Shown here: one piece after another, positions 35,004 to 44,917 of the stretch | How the letters are laid out: each line of letters opens with the position of its first letter | Position numbering within the stretch: position 1 is the stretch's first letter | Assembly (NCBI RefSeq): GCF_002858765.1 | Contig: NZ_PJRP01000003.1 | Location: 444,391-508,390 of the forward strand | Direction of reading: 5' to 3' | DNA length: 64,000 nucleotides | From: Cupriavidus pauculus | Lineage (GTDB): Bacteria; Pseudomonadota; Gammaproteobacteria; Burkholderiales; Burkholderiaceae | Translations under genes and position numbers: made by a program | The notes under the pieces: model-generated | Told to the model about the DNA's origin: nothing | The model's database searches: none | What the model saw: the letters and a program-made list of their open reading frames with translations, nothing else

Positions 35004-35954
35004 ATGTCCAGCACCCGCCGCCAGTTTCTGCACGCCGCCAGCGCCGGCGCCTTGACTACCCTGCTGCCCAGGCTCGCGCAGGCCCAACCTCGCCAGGTAT
35101 TGAAGGCCGGCGACCAGAAAGGCGGCTTGCGCGCCCTGCTGGAGTCAGCCGACGCGCTCAAGGGGCTGGCCTATGACATCCAGTGGACCGAATTCCCGGC
35201 CGCCGCACCGCTGGCCGAAGCGCTCAATGCGGGCGCCGTCGACAGCGGGCCCATCGGCGACGCGCCAGCCATCTTCGCGCTGGCCGCCGGTACACGCATC
35301 CGGCTGATCGGCGCCAACCGCTCCGACCCCTACGGCACCGCCGTGCTGGTGCGCCCCGATTCGCCGCTGAAGAGCGCGGCTGACCTCAAGGGCAAACGCA
35401 TCGGCACCAATCGTGGATCGATCGGCCATTTCGTCGCGCTCAAGGCGCTGGCATCGGCCGGGCTGAAGCCAGAGGAAGCCGATTTCCGATTCCTGCCACC
35501 TGCTGACGCCAAGCTGGCGCTGACCAACGGCTCGGTCGACGCGTGGTCGACGTGGGAGCCGTACACGGCCATGGCCGAGACCAGCGGCCACGCGCGTGTG
35601 CTGGTGAGCGGAAGGGGGTTGTGGTCTGGCTTGAGCTATCTGGCGGCCACCGACACCGCGCTGGCCAGCAAGCGGGCCGTGCTGGCCGACTTCCTGCAGC
35701 GCGTGGTGCGCGCGCAGGTCTGGTCCTACCAGCACGTTCCCGAGTTCTCGACCACGCTGGCGCGCATCATCGGCATTCCGCCCGAGGCGGCGCGCCTGCA
35801 GTTCGAGCGCCGCCGCACCCAGTGGCAGCCCATCGATGCAGAACTGGTGGCCATCCAGCAGCAGACCGCCGACTTCTACCTGAAGGCGGGGCTGCTCAAG
35901 CAGCGGCTGGACGTGGCCATCACGTTCGATCGCGGCTTCGCGCTCAGCGCGTAG
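35004..35954 (+). CDS. ABC-type sulfonate-binding protein (SsuA-like)
   Basis: A 316-aa periplasmic protein of the SsuA/aliphatic sulfonate family. The start MSSTRRQFLHAASAGALTTL is Tat-like, cut near LAQAQ. Landmarks: LKAGDQKGGLRALLES, GPIGDAPAIFALAAGTRIRLIG, KGKRIGTNRGSIGHFVALKAL and VDAWSTWEPYTAMAE. ATG 35004 is preferred to the longer frame. No ssuB/ssuC or monooxygenase genes accompany it, so it is an orphan receptor. Its 3' end overlaps the convergent peptidase gene by 11 bp. Confidence 0.88.
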   Translation: MSSTRRQFLHAASAGALTTLLPRLAQAQPRQVLKAGDQKGGLRALLESADALKGLAYDIQWTEFPAAAPLAEALNAGAVDSGPIGDAPAIFALAAGTRIRLIGANRSDPYGTAVLVRPDSPLKSAADLKGKRIGTNRGSIGHFVALKALASAGLKPEEADFRFLPPADAKLALTNGSVDAWSTWEPYTAMAETSGHARVLVSGRGLWSGLSYLAATDTALASKRAVLADFLQRVVRAQVWSYQHVPEFSTTLARIIGIPPEAARLQFERRRTQWQPIDAELVAIQQQTADFYLKAGLLKQRLDVAITFDRGFALSA

Positions 35955-37302
35955 CCGCCGGCCTGGCGGGCCGCTTGGCCAGCAGCGGGTCGCCGACGCC
36001 GTCCACGCCAACCAGGCCCAGTACCGTGGTCAGGCCCCATTGGGCACCCTCATAGGCATTGGTGGGGTCGAACCACTCGTCACGCGAATGCGATCCACCC
36101 GACTTGCCGCCGCTGCCGATGATGATGGCCGGAATGCCCAGCGCCATCGGCACGTTGGCGTCGGTGCTGCCGCCGCGCAGCGAAGGCGCTTCTTTGCTGT
36201 GGGCCCTGATGACGCGCACGGCCGACTGCACGATCACCGAATCGGTGGGCGTGATGCCCGCGGGCCGGTCGCCGATCATGCGCGCTTGGTAGGTAATTTC
36301 CTGCCCCTTCGCCGGCGTCCAGCGGGCGTTCTCGTCCGCCACGCCGGCGGCAATGGCATCCATGATGTGCTTCTCGGTTTCCAGCAGCGACGGCGTGCCG
36401 TTCGAGCGGATGTCGATGGCCATGCGGGCGTCGCCGGCAATCGCGTTCACCGAGGTGCCACCGCCAACGGTGCCCACCGTGAACGTGGTCTTGGGGTCAG
36501 CGGGCGTTTTCACGTCACCAATCTTGCCGATCGCGCGACCCATCGCGTGAATCGCGCTGGGCAGGCCGAAGGCCCCGAAGCTGTGTCCGCCCGGGCCCTT
36601 GAACGTGACTTCATAGCGATGGCTGCCGGTGCCCTGCGTCAGCACGCGTTCGCCGGTGCCGGGCTCAATACCGACCATGCCATCGATATCGGGATGTTCG
36701 CGGAACACCGCCTTCATGCCGCGCAGATTGCCCAGTTCCTCTTCGCCGACGTTCCCGACGAACACGAGGTCGCCAACCGTACGCACCTTGTTTTCGTTGA
36801 GCACCTTGAGCCACGACAGCAGCACGGCTAACCCACGCGTATCGTCGCCGATGCCCGGGGCATAGAGCTTGCCGTCGCGCGACTTCACCGTGACGTCCGT
36901 GCCTTCCGGAAAAACGGTATCGAGGTGGGCGGAAATCAGCAGCCGGGGACCGTTGCCGGTGCCCTTGCGGATGCCGATGGCATTCCCTTCGGCATCGATA
37001 TGGGCATCGGCCAGGCCCAGGGCCTTGAGCCGCGACACGAAATACTCGGCCCGCGCCTTTTCCTTGAACGGCGGCGCCGGGATTTCGGTCATCGTCTTGA
37101 GCTCCGTCAGCGCCCGCGCGTCGTCGGCACGCACGTCGGCCATCAGCTTTTGGTAAAGCGGCGCGGCTTCTAGCCGGGCATAGGCACTGTCAACGTTGGG
37201 AGAGACCTGCGGGACGGTCAGCGTCTGACCTTGGGCGATGCCGGCGAATACGGAAACGGCGGCGGCGACGGAAACTGCAACAACGGTACGGCGAGCATGC
37301 AT
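35944..37302 (-). CDS. M20-family metallopeptidase, exported
   Basis: A 452-aa zinc peptidase of the M20/M25/M40 group. A signal peptide ends near IAQGQ. Metal-site motifs: SAHLDTVFPEGTD (His/Asp), GIGDDTRGLAVLLSWL (bridging Asp), GNVGEEELGNLRG (catalytic Glu pair), GSTDANVPMALGIPAI. A dimerisation lid carries VGTVGGGTSVNAIAGDA. It resembles PepT-like or carboxypeptidase G-like enzymes; the substrate is unknown. ATG 37302 was chosen at the signal peptide rather than the longer frame. Confidence 0.9.
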   Translation of the reverse strand: MHARRTVVAVSVAAAVSVFAGIAQGQTLTVPQVSPNVDSAYARLEAAPLYQKLMADVRADDARALTELKTMTEIPAPPFKEKARAEYFVSRLKALGLADAHIDAEGNAIGIRKGTGNGPRLLISAHLDTVFPEGTDVTVKSRDGKLYAPGIGDDTRGLAVLLSWLKVLNENKVRTVGDLVFVGNVGEEELGNLRGMKAVFREHPDIDGMVGIEPGTGERVLTQGTGSHRYEVTFKGPGGHSFGAFGLPSAIHAMGRAIGKIGDVKTPADPKTTFTVGTVGGGTSVNAIAGDARMAIDIRSNGTPSLLETEKHIMDAIAAGVADENARWTPAKGQEITYQARMIGDRPAGITPTDSVIVQSAVRVIRAHSKEAPSLRGGSTDANVPMALGIPAIIIGSGGKSGGSHSRDEWFDPTNAYEGAQWGLTTVLGLVGVDGVGDPLLAKRPARPAATR

Positions 37303-37410
37303 GGGGGCGATCCTCTGGCAGTAGGAAACCGTGGTTGCCCACGATTGTGCCAGCGAATGCGCCGCCATGTGACGGAATGCGCGCGTACGGCGCATTCCCG
37401 CAACAGGCCC

Positions 37411-37440
37411 GGGACGGCCGGCAATCCTGCCGGTCGTCCC
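37411..37440 (-). terminator. Hairpin after cheZ
   Basis: GGGACGGCCGGCA (37411-37423) and TGCCGGTCGTCCC (37428-37440) form a 13-bp stem with one G-T wobble and a 4-nt loop, 12 bp past the cheZ stop. No clear T run follows on the minus strand. It probably ends the mot-che operon. Confidence 0.68.
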
Positions 37441-37451
37441 GTTTGCCGGGC

Positions 37452-38090
37452 CTAGAAGCCCAGGCTGGCCAGCAGGTCGTCCACCTGCGACTGGTCCGAC
37501 ACCACGTCGGTCTTGCCTTCGGGGTTGATCTGCGGACCGTTCAGGAGCGAGGAGGGGGGCGCCTCGACGCGCCGGTCGGCCGGCACGTTGTCGATCAGCA
37601 CCTGCAGCAGTTCCTGCTCCAGGGTGCGGATCATGTCCATCATCTTCTTGATCACCTGGCCGGTCAGGTCCTGGAAGTCCTGGGCCATCATGATTTCGAG
37701 CAGGTGGCTGCCGGTGGTCTTGGCCTTCTGCGGAACTTCGGTCAGAAATTCACGCGTGTCCAGCACCAGTGCGCGGGCATCGCCCAGCTCCACCGGTTGC
37801 GCGAACCACTCGTCCCAACGTTTGTCCAGCGCGGTGGCCTTGCTTTCCAGATCTTCCTGCAGCGGCTGTGCTAGTTCGACGGCGGTGAGCGTACGCTCGG
37901 CCGCCTGCTCGGTCATGGCGGCGATGTAGCTCAGGCGGTCGCGTGCATCGGGAATGGCCAGGGCGGCCTTCTCGATTTCCTTGTCGAGCCCCAGCTCCCG
38001 CATGTTGTCGCGCAGCATTCGCGTCAGGTTGCCGATGCGATGGATGATCTGCTCGGCCGATTCTTGGCTGAAAGTCGGAGTCGTCGACAT
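37452..38090 (-). CDS. cheZ: CheY-P phosphatase CheZ
   Basis: A 212-aa helical protein that speeds CheY-P dephosphorylation. The active-site segment is [20 protein letters not shown], with the Gln equivalent to E. coli Gln147, in a long hairpin. It ends DDLLASLGF, the short C-terminal helix that docks on CheY. It lies 15 bp after cheY and is last in the che operon. Confidence 0.95.
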   Translation of the reverse strand: MSTTPTFSQESAEQIIHRIGNLTRMLRDNMRELGLDKEIEKAALAIPDARDRLSYIAAMTEQAAERTLTAVELAQPLQEDLESKATALDKRWDEWFAQPVELGDARALVLDTREFLTEVPQKAKTTGSHLLEIMMAQDFQDLTGQVIKKMMDMIRTLEQELLQVLIDNVPADRRVEAPPSSLLNGPQINPEGKTDVVSDQSQVDDLLASLGF

Positions 38091-38105
38091 GTCGCGTACC
38101 TCTTT

Positions 38106-38492
38106 TTATTGACCCAGCTTCTCGAAGATCTTGGTGATCTTTTCGTCGAGCGTCGCGGCGGTGAAGGGCTTGACCACGTAGCCATTGGCACCAGCTTGCG
38201 CGGCGGCAATGATGTTCTCCTTCTTGGCCTCGGCCGTCACCATCAGCACCGGCGTCTTGGCGATCTCGGGAATCGCACGGATCGACTGCAGCATGGTCAG
38301 GCCATCCATGTTCGGCATGTTCCAGTCCGACACCACGAACTGGAAGCTGCCGTCCTTGACTTTATCCAGGCCGGCGGCGCCGTCTTCGGCTTCCTCGACG
38401 TTGGTGAACCCCAGCTCCTTGAGCAGGTTGCGAATGATCCGACGCATGGTCGGGAAGTCATCGACCACGAGGATCTTGATGTTCTTGTCCAC
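38106..38492 (-). CDS. cheY: Chemotaxis response regulator CheY
   Basis: A 128-aa single receiver domain. Acidic pair in [12 protein letters not shown], phospho-acceptor Asp in [13 protein letters not shown], Thr in MVTAEA, Lys in VVKPF. The start is a GTG at 38492 (product [12 protein letters not shown]), 7 nt after GGAG; no ATG fits, and the longer frame runs back into the cheB end. CheY-P binds FliM to change flagellar rotation. Confidence 0.96.
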   Translation of the reverse strand: MDKNIKILVVDDFPTMRRIIRNLLKELGFTNVEEAEDGAAGLDKVKDGSFQFVVSDWNMPNMDGLTMLQSIRAIPEIAKTPVLMVTAEAKKENIIAAAQAGANGYVVKPFTAATLDEKITKIFEKLGQ

Positions 38493-38574
38493 TATACGGC
38501 TCCAAAACGGTTGCGGATGACTGGGCCATCCGGTTGATGTTGCTGATCTGCCCTCTCGCGCGCGAGATCCAGGA

Positions 38575-39648
38575 CTACACGCGCTGCGCCCGTGCGCCAA
38601 ACGTGGCCAGGTGCGCCATCACGCGCTGGCTCATCTGGTTCAGGGGCACCACTTCATGCACGCCGCCGGTGGCGATAGCTTCCTTCGGCATGCCAAACAC
38701 GATGCAGGACTGTTCGTCCTGCGCCAGGTTGTACGATCCGGCCTCGCGCATGCGCAGCATGCCGCGGGCGCCATCCTTGCCCATGCCGGTCAGGATCACG
38801 CCGGTCACGTTCTTGCCGCCGTGGATCGCGGCGGAATCGAACAGCACGTCCACCGACGGGCGATGCCGGTTCACCGGCGCTTCCTGCGACAGGTGCGCCA
38901 CGTAGTTGGCACCGCTGCGCGCCAGCAGCAGATGGGAATCGCCCGGCGCGATGTACGCGTAGCCGGGCAGCACGCGCTCGCCGTGCTCCGCTTCCTTGAC
39001 CGTGATGCGGCACAAGCCGTTCAGGCGCTGCGCGAACGACTTCGTGAAGCCGGCGGGCATGTGCTGCACGATCATGACGGCCGGCGAATCGGGCGGCAGC
39101 GGCATCAGGAATTCCTTGATGGCCTCGGTGCCACCGGTCGATGCGCCGACGATGATCAGTTTTTCGGTCGACAGCAGCGGCGCACGCAGCATCGGTGCGG
39201 CCGGGGCGCTGCCCGCGGCGGCCTCGGACCGGGCGCGCACGCGCGCACGGGATGCCGCGCGCAGCTTGTCGGCGATGGTATCGGTGTATTCGATCAGCCC
39301 CTCGCGGATGCCGAGCTTGGGCTTGGTCACGAAATCGACCGCGCCCAGTTCCAGCGCGCGCATCGTGATTTCGGACCCGCGCTCGGTCAGCGAGGACACC
39401 ATCAGTACCGGCATCGGCCGCAGGCGCATCAGGCGTTCCAGAAAATCGAGCCCGTCCATCCGTGGCATTTCCACGTCCAGCGTCAGCACGTCCGGGTTCA
39501 GGCGCTTGATCATGTCACGCGCCACCAGCGGGTCGGGGGCGGTACCTACCACCTCCATGTCCGGCTGGCTGTTGATGATCTCCGTCATCAGGCTGCGAAT
39601 CAGCGCGGAATCATCCACGCACAGCACCTTGATCTTCGCGGCGGTCAT
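38575..39648 (-). CDS. cheB: Chemoreceptor methylesterase/deamidase CheB
   Basis: A 357-aa two-domain enzyme. The receiver (1-125) has [13 protein letters not shown] and [15 protein letters not shown]. The methylesterase (about 160-350) has the Ser in [13 protein letters not shown], the His in [16 protein letters not shown] and the Asp in [13 protein letters not shown]. It removes methyl groups from receptor glutamates, opposing CheR. It lies 23 bp after cheD. Confidence 0.96.
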   Translation of the reverse strand: MTAAKIKVLCVDDSALIRSLMTEIINSQPDMEVVGTAPDPLVARDMIKRLNPDVLTLDVEMPRMDGLDFLERLMRLRPMPVLMVSSLTERGSEITMRALELGAVDFVTKPKLGIREGLIEYTDTIADKLRAASRARVRARSEAAAGSAPAAPMLRAPLLSTEKLIIVGASTGGTEAIKEFLMPLPPDSPAVMIVQHMPAGFTKSFAQRLNGLCRITVKEAEHGERVLPGYAYIAPGDSHLLLARSGANYVAHLSQEAPVNRHRPSVDVLFDSAAIHGGKNVTGVILTGMGKDGARGMLRMREAGSYNLAQDEQSCIVFGMPKEAIATGGVHEVVPLNQMSQRVMAHLATFGARAQRV

Positions 39649-39671
39649 GTTCGTCTCTACGTCTTCAGTTT

Positions 39672-40334
39672 TCAGGTCGGCGACTTGGCCGATGCCTGCC
39701 GCGTAAACAAAGCCACGGCACCACGGTCAGGCGCCTTTGTGGATGTGGAAAGCACGCGTGCCAGGGCACGCTCGTCGCGCTCCACGCCAACGGTATCGTC
39801 CTGGCGGGTCAGCCGGCGCACCAGCGCCAGACCCGTGCCAGGAAAATAGCTGACGCGTCGCGCGTGCGGCCCGCGCAAGTCCTGCGCGGCCACCCGTATC
39901 TCTTCGGTGCGCAGGTACTTCAGTACGAAATCGGCATTCCGGTCCCCAATATTGAGGGTCGTCATGTTCGCCAGTACCGCGCCGCCGCCAAATACCTTGG
40001 CTTCCAGGCGCTCGCGCCGAGCGCCCATCTTCAGCAGTTCATTGATCAGCACCTCCAGCGCGTAGCAGCCGTAGCGCATCGACGCCGACAGCATGCGGTC
40101 GGGGCCGGCGTTCTCGTCGTCGGGCAGCATGAAATGGTTCATGCCGCCCACGCCGGCCACTTCGTCGCGGATGCAAGCGGCCACGCACGATCCCAGCACC
40201 GTGGTCAGCACCACGTCGTCACCGGTCACGTAGTACTCGTTGGGCAGCAGCTTGATGGCCTGCTTGCCGAACTCGCGATCGAAGTACTTTCGCGTGGCAA
40301 TGGCCTCGGGCATCTGGGGGGTGCCGCGCATCAT
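39672..40334 (-). CDS. cheD: Chemoreceptor glutamine deamidase CheD
   Basis: A 220-aa CheD. The catalytic Cys lies in [16 protein letters not shown] and the His in [17 protein letters not shown] and [14 protein letters not shown] follow. It deamidates receptor glutamines. The C-terminal about 35 residues after ALVRRL extend past the core and look disordered. Its start overlaps the cheR stop by 4 bp. Confidence 0.95.
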   Translation of the reverse strand: MMRGTPQMPEAIATRKYFDREFGKQAIKLLPNEYYVTGDDVVLTTVLGSCVAACIRDEVAGVGGMNHFMLPDDENAGPDRMLSASMRYGCYALEVLINELLKMGARRERLEAKVFGGGAVLANMTTLNIGDRNADFVLKYLRTEEIRVAAQDLRGPHARRVSYFPGTGLALVRRLTRQDDTVGVERDERALARVLSTSTKAPDRGAVALFTRQASAKSPT

Positions 40335-41242
40335 GCACCTCCGCCCTTGCCCGCCAGTTCATACACGGTCTGCCCGCGCAGCTGGAACGCGCGCGTGACA
40401 TACGAGAAGTTCTCCGAATGGCCGGCAAACAGCAGGCCGTTCGGCTTGAGCAACGGTGCAAACCGCTCCAGGATGCGGCCCTGGGTCGGCTTGTCGAAAT
40501 AGATCATCACGTTGCGGCAGAAGATCGCATCGAACTTGTCGCGAATACCCCAGTCGGGCGCCAGCAGGTTCAGCGGCTCAAACGAGATGGTCGATGCCAG
40601 GTCTGGCTTGACCTTGACCGAGCCTGCACGCGCGCCGGTGCCCTTCAGGAAGAAGCGCTTGAGCTGCTCCTGCTGCAGTCGGGCCACCTGCTCGGTCGTA
40701 TAGACGCCGGCGCGGGCTTTGGTCAGGACCTGCGTGTCGATATCGGTGGCCAGCACGGTGCCGGCACGGTCGCCCAGCGCCTCGGCCAGCGTGATGGCGA
40801 TCGAGTACGGCTCCTCGCCAGTCGACGCCGCCGCGCACCAGACGCTGTAGGGCCGGCCTATCTTCTTGGCATGCTCGGCCAGCAACGGGAAGTGATGCGC
40901 CTCACGGAAGAACGACGTGAGGTTGGTCGTCAGCGCGTTGGTGAAGTATTCCCACTCGTCAGACCGGTCGTCCGATTCAAGCAGTTCCAGGTACGTGCCG
41001 AAGTCGCTCAGCTGCAGCGAGCGCAGCCGTCGCGCCAGACGGCTGTACACCATCTCTCGCTTGTGGCTGCCCAGCGAGATGCCGGCGCGCTTGTGAATCA
41101 GCGCGCGCACCTTCTCGAAGTCGCGCTCGGTCAGCAGGAAGTCACGCATGTCGTCGCGCAAGGGCGCCAGCACCGGTGCTGCCGGGCTGGCGGCCGCGCC
41201 TGGCTTCCCGATGGCGCTGGAGGAAGAACGGAGCGGCGTCAT
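40331..41242 (-). CDS. cheR: Chemoreceptor methyltransferase CheR
   Basis: A 303-aa SAM-dependent methyltransferase. The N-terminal helical part (LTERDFEKVRALIHKRAGISL) precedes the SAM domain with VWCAAASTGEEPYSIAITL, LATDIDTQVLTKA and FCRNVMIYFDKPTQ. It methylates receptor glutamates. It lies 66 bp after cheW and overlaps cheD. Confidence 0.96.
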   Translation of the reverse strand: MTPLRSSSSAIGKPGAAASPAAPVLAPLRDDMRDFLLTERDFEKVRALIHKRAGISLGSHKREMVYSRLARRLRSLQLSDFGTYLELLESDDRSDEWEYFTNALTTNLTSFFREAHHFPLLAEHAKKIGRPYSVWCAAASTGEEPYSIAITLAEALGDRAGTVLATDIDTQVLTKARAGVYTTEQVARLQQEQLKRFFLKGTGARAGSVKVKPDLASTISFEPLNLLAPDWGIRDKFDAIFCRNVMIYFDKPTQGRILERFAPLLKPNGLLFAGHSENFSYVTRAFQLRGQTVYELAGKGGGA

Positions 41243-41308
41243 GAGTGTATTTCGTCAGGGTTGCCGATAGTCGGCGGTACAAGCGTTTGGGGGCGATCCG
41301 GCGCGCGC

Positions 41309-41803
41309 TCAGGCGAGCTCGGCTTCGATCAGTTCCATCTCGGCGCTGGTCATCATGCGCTCGATGTCGATCAGGATCAGCATCCGGCCGTCCACCGAAC
41401 CGAGGCCGGTCAGGTGTTCGTTGGATACCGACACGCCGAATTCCGGCGCTGCCTTGATGTCGTCACCGGTCAGCGTCAGCACGTCCGACACGCCGTCGAC
41501 GACGATGCCGAGCACGCGTCCCGCCACGTTCAGGATGATCACCACGGTCTGGTGGTCATAGCGCACGTTGGCCAGGTTGAACTTGAGGCGCAGGTCCACG
41601 ATCGGCACGATCACGCCGCGCAGGTTCGTCACGCCCTTGATGAAGTCTGGCGCGTTAGCGATGCGGGTTACCGTCTCGTAGCTGCGGATCTCCTGCACCT
41701 TGAGGATGTCGATACCATATTCCTCGGTGCCCAGCGTGAAGACCAGGTATTCCTGGCCAGAGGCTTCGCTGCCCTGGGTATCGATGTGTCCGATGCCGGC
41801 CAT
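41309..41803 (-). CDS. cheW: Chemotaxis coupling protein CheW
   Basis: A 164-aa SH3-like coupling protein linking receptors to Che[35 protein letters not shown] and [18 protein letters not shown] are visible. It is 21 bp after cheA. A second CheW at 51831 is similar ([19 protein letters not shown]) and may be a duplicate tied to the receptor array. Confidence 0.95.
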   Translation of the reverse strand: MAGIGHIDTQGSEASGQEYLVFTLGTEEYGIDILKVQEIRSYETVTRIANAPDFIKGVTNLRGVIVPIVDLRLKFNLANVRYDHQTVVIILNVAGRVLGIVVDGVSDVLTLTGDDIKAAPEFGVSVSNEHLTGLGSVDGRMLILIDIERMMTSAEMELIEAELA

Positions 41804-41824
41804 GTCTGTTCTCCTTGCTGTCGA

Positions 41825-43855
41825 TTACAGTGCAACCGCCATGTCCTGGCGGCGCACGCCGGTGCGCTGCAGCGCGGCCACGTCCACGATCAGCGCGACG
41901 CTGCCGTCGCCCAGGATCGTCGCGGCCGAAATGCACGGCACCTTGCGGTAGTTGGTTTCCAGGTTTTTCAGTACCACCTGGTGCTGGCCAATCAGCTGGT
42001 CCACCAGCAGCGCGAAGCGCTTGCCTTCGGCGGCCAGGATTACGGCGATGCCCTGCGTGGGCTCCTGCACCGCATTGGCCACGTTGAAGACCTTGTGCAG
42101 TTCCAGCAGCGGCAGATACTCGCCACGCACGTTCATCACACGCTCGCCGTTGGCGGCCGTGTGCACATCGTCGGCCTTCGGCTGCAGCGACTCCATCACG
42201 CAGTTCAGCGGCAGGATGAACGTCTCTTCGCCGGTGCGCACCGACATGCCGTCCAGGATGGCCAGCGTCAGCGGCAGCACGATACGGGTGGTAGTACCCA
42301 GGCCCTGGCGCGAGCTGATCTCGACATGCCCGCCCATTTCCTGGATGTTCCGCTTGACCACGTCCATGCCGACACCGCGGCCCGACACGTCGGTCACCAC
42401 TTCGGCGGTGGAGAAGCCCGGCGCGAAGATCAGCTGCCAGACTTCGTCGTCGGGCATGCTTTCGGATACGCCCGGCAGGTTATTCTGCAAGGCCTTGGAC
42501 AGGATGCGGTCGCGGTTCAAGCCACCACCGTCGTCGCTCACTTCGATGACGATGTTGCCGCCAGCGTGTTGCGCCGACAGGATCAGCTGGCCTGTCGGCT
42601 CCTTGCCGGCCGCCACGCGTTTCTCGGGCGTTTCGATGCCGTGGTCCAGGCTGTTGCGCACCAGGTGCGTCAGCGGGTCGATGATGCGTTCGATCAAGCT
42701 CTTGTCGAGTTCGGTCGCCTTGCCGAACGTGACCAGGTCGATCTGCTTGTTCAGCTTGCTGGCCAGATCGCGCACCAGGCGCGGGAAGCGCGAGAACACG
42801 TAGTCCATCGGCATCATGCGGATCGACATCACCGCTTCCTGCAGGTCGCGCGCGTTGCGTTCGAGCTGGCCCATGCCGGAGAACAGGCGGTCGAACAGCA
42901 CGGGGTCGAGCGACGACGCGGTCTGCGCCAGCATCGATTGCGTGATGACCAGTTCGCCCACCAGGTTGATGATCTGGTCAACCTTCTCAGTCGGCACACG
43001 GATCGAACCCGAATCCGGAGCATGCGCGGCAGCGGCCGCCGCAGGCTTGGCCTTCTCTTTTTCCTTGTCCTTCGCTGCCGGGGCAGCGGCGGGTGCTGCG
43101 GCGACCGGGGCCGGCGCAGCGACGGGTGCAGGCGCCGGCGCGGGCGCGGCGGCGGCCGGCGCTTCGCCGGCGGCCACCGCTTCCACGACGATCTGCTTCT
43201 CGTCGATCACGAAGCAGCAGACCGCAATGATGTCGTCGGTACCGCACGGGCTGTTCAGCCAGATGGTCAGGTCGCCGTCCGCCTCTTCCTGGCCGGTGAT
43301 TTCACCCAGGTTGGCCAGTTCCTCGCGCAGCAGCGCCTGGTCCCCGGCCGATACCTTGATCAGGCGGACCTTCAGGTTGCCGCCAGCCGGTGCGGCGGCC
43401 GGTGCGGGGGCCGCCACGGGCGCGGGTGCGGGGGCCGGAACGTGGGCCGCATCGCCGCCAGCTTCCTGGGCCAGTTGCTGCAGGACGGCGCAGATACGCT
43501 TGAACGTTTCCGGATCGGGTTCGGTGCCGTTGCGATAGGCATTGAGCTGGTCTTGCAACACGTCCTTAGTTTCCAGAAAGGTGTCGATGATGACCCGCGT
43601 GAGGGCCAGTTCCCGCCGACGAGTACGGTCGAGCAGGTTCTCAAAGATGTGCGTGGTCTCGGTCAGGGCCGTGAAGCCGAACGTGGCGGCACCGCCCTTG
43701 ATCGAATGCGCGGCACGAAAGATCGCGTTGAGTGCTTCGGCATCGGGGGACTCGATGTCCACCTCGAGCAGCAGCTGCTCCATTTCTACGAGCAGTTCCT
43801 CTGCCTCTTCAAAGAAGGTCTGGTAAAACTGCGTGATATCGATATCGACAGACAT
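41825..43855 (-). CDS. cheA: Chemotaxis histidine kinase CheA
   Basis: A 676-aa CheA. The P1 phosphotransfer His is in AAHSIKGGAATFGF near residue 50. Two Ala/Pro-rich linkers flank a P2-like domain. P3 dimerisation helices follow, then P4 kinase with LVRNSLDHGIE (N box), VIEVSDDGGGLNRDRI and GRGVGMDVVKRN (G boxes), and a CheW-like P5 at the C-terminus. It phosphorylates CheY and CheB. It is 65 bp after motB. Confidence 0.96.
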   Translation of the reverse strand: MSVDIDITQFYQTFFEEAEELLVEMEQLLLEVDIESPDAEALNAIFRAAHSIKGGAATFGFTALTETTHIFENLLDRTRRRELALTRVIIDTFLETKDVLQDQLNAYRNGTEPDPETFKRICAVLQQLAQEAGGDAAHVPAPAPAPVAAPAPAAAPAGGNLKVRLIKVSAGDQALLREELANLGEITGQEEADGDLTIWLNSPCGTDDIIAVCCFVIDEKQIVVEAVAAGEAPAAAAPAPAPAPVAAPAPVAAAPAAAPAAKDKEKEKAKPAAAAAAHAPDSGSIRVPTEKVDQIINLVGELVITQSMLAQTASSLDPVLFDRLFSGMGQLERNARDLQEAVMSIRMMPMDYVFSRFPRLVRDLASKLNKQIDLVTFGKATELDKSLIERIIDPLTHLVRNSLDHGIETPEKRVAAGKEPTGQLILSAQHAGGNIVIEVSDDGGGLNRDRILSKALQNNLPGVSESMPDDEVWQLIFAPGFSTAEVVTDVSGRGVGMDVVKRNIQEMGGHVEISSRQGLGTTTRIVLPLTLAILDGMSVRTGEETFILPLNCVMESLQPKADDVHTAANGERVMNVRGEYLPLLELHKVFNVANAVQEPTQGIAVILAAEGKRFALLVDQLIGQHQVVLKNLETNYRKVPCISAATILGDGSVALIVDVAALQRTGVRRQDMAVAL

Positions 43856-43920
43856 GATCGTCCTGGCTCGCTAGATTTCTGGGAAGACGCGCCACCCACC
43901 GCGGCGGCGCGTCCTCGTTC

Positions 43921-44904
43921 CTACCTGCCCGTGGGCGCGTTGGCCGGCGTTGCCGCGGGCGCCGAAGCGGCTTCCGCCTGCGACGGCACCTGCGACTGAA
44001 TTTCCTCGGCCATGCGCCCCTTCTGCGCCTGCACCGATACGTCTGCCGCACTGGCGTTCTCGGCCTCGAACTGGGCTTGCGCACGCTTGTTGAGCACCAC
44101 GATGCTGATGCGGCGGTTGGTCGGCGCCAGCGCGTCGTTCTTTTCCAGCGGCATGGTGTCCGCCAGGCCCAGTACGCGCAGCACCTTGCCGTCCTGCATG
44201 CCGCCGGCGATCAGTTCCTGACGCGACGCGTTGGCGCGGTCTGCCGACAGTTCCCAGTTGCTGTATGCGCGCTCGCCCATCATGTAGGTGGCCGAGTCGG
44301 TATGGCCCGACAGGCTGACCTTGTTCGGCATCTCGTTGAGCACCGGGCCGATCTCGCGCAGGATCGCTCGCATGTACGGCTCCACCGCCGCGCTGCCGGT
44401 ACGGAACATCGGCCGGTTCTTCGTATCCAGGATCTGGATGCGCAGCCCCTCACTGGTGATGTCCAGCAGCAGCTGGGGGCGGAACTGGCGCAGCGTCGGA
44501 TTGTTTTCGATGATCTGTTCCAGACGGCCCTTCAGCGCGCGCAGGCGCTCGCTGTCCATCTGGTCGCGGCGACGCTGGGCGTCGGACGGATCGTTGGTCA
44601 GGGCCTTCATGACCTCGCCGTCCTTGGCCATCGGGTCCTTGCCGCCGCCGGGGATGACGCTCTTCGACAGGCTGCTCTTGTCGCCACCGGCCATGGCCAC
44701 CTTCAACGGCGTCTTGAAGTACTCGGCCACGCCGACGAGCGTTTTGGGGGAAGACGAACTCAGCAGCCACAGCACCAGGAACAGCGCCATCATGGCCGTC
44801 ATGAAGTCGGCGTAGGCGATCTTCCAGCTGTGGTTGCCGTGCGGCTTGGCGTGCGACTTCGACTTCTTGATGACGATCGGACGCAGGTCCTGGGCGCTGC
44901 TCAT
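43921..44904 (-). CDS. motB: Flagellar stator protein MotB
   Basis: A 327-aa stator subunit. The membrane helix has KIAYADFMTAMMALFLVLWLL, where the Asp is the proton-carrying residue equal to E. coli Asp32. The OmpA-like peptidoglycan-binding domain follows (SLSGHTDSATYM, NWELSADRANASRQEL, NRRISIVVL). The plug region lies between. It is 13 bp after motA. Confidence 0.96.
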   Translation of the reverse strand: MSSAQDLRPIVIKKSKSHAKPHGNHSWKIAYADFMTAMMALFLVLWLLSSSSPKTLVGVAEYFKTPLKVAMAGGDKSSLSKSVIPGGGKDPMAKDGEVMKALTNDPSDAQRRRDQMDSERLRALKGRLEQIIENNPTLRQFRPQLLLDITSEGLRIQILDTKNRPMFRTGSAAVEPYMRAILREIGPVLNEMPNKVSLSGHTDSATYMMGERAYSNWELSADRANASRQELIAGGMQDGKVLRVLGLADTMPLEKNDALAPTNRRISIVVLNKRAQAQFEAENASAADVSVQAQKGRMAEEIQSQVPSQAEAASAPAATPANAPTGR

Positions 44905-44917
44905 GGCTGCTCTCCCG

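Noticed and set aside
40418-43999. A 1193-codon open frame on the plus strand across cheR/cheW/cheA
   Set aside because: It is antisense to well-identified chemotaxis genes, with shadow-type composition (His, Arg, Gln, Val rich).
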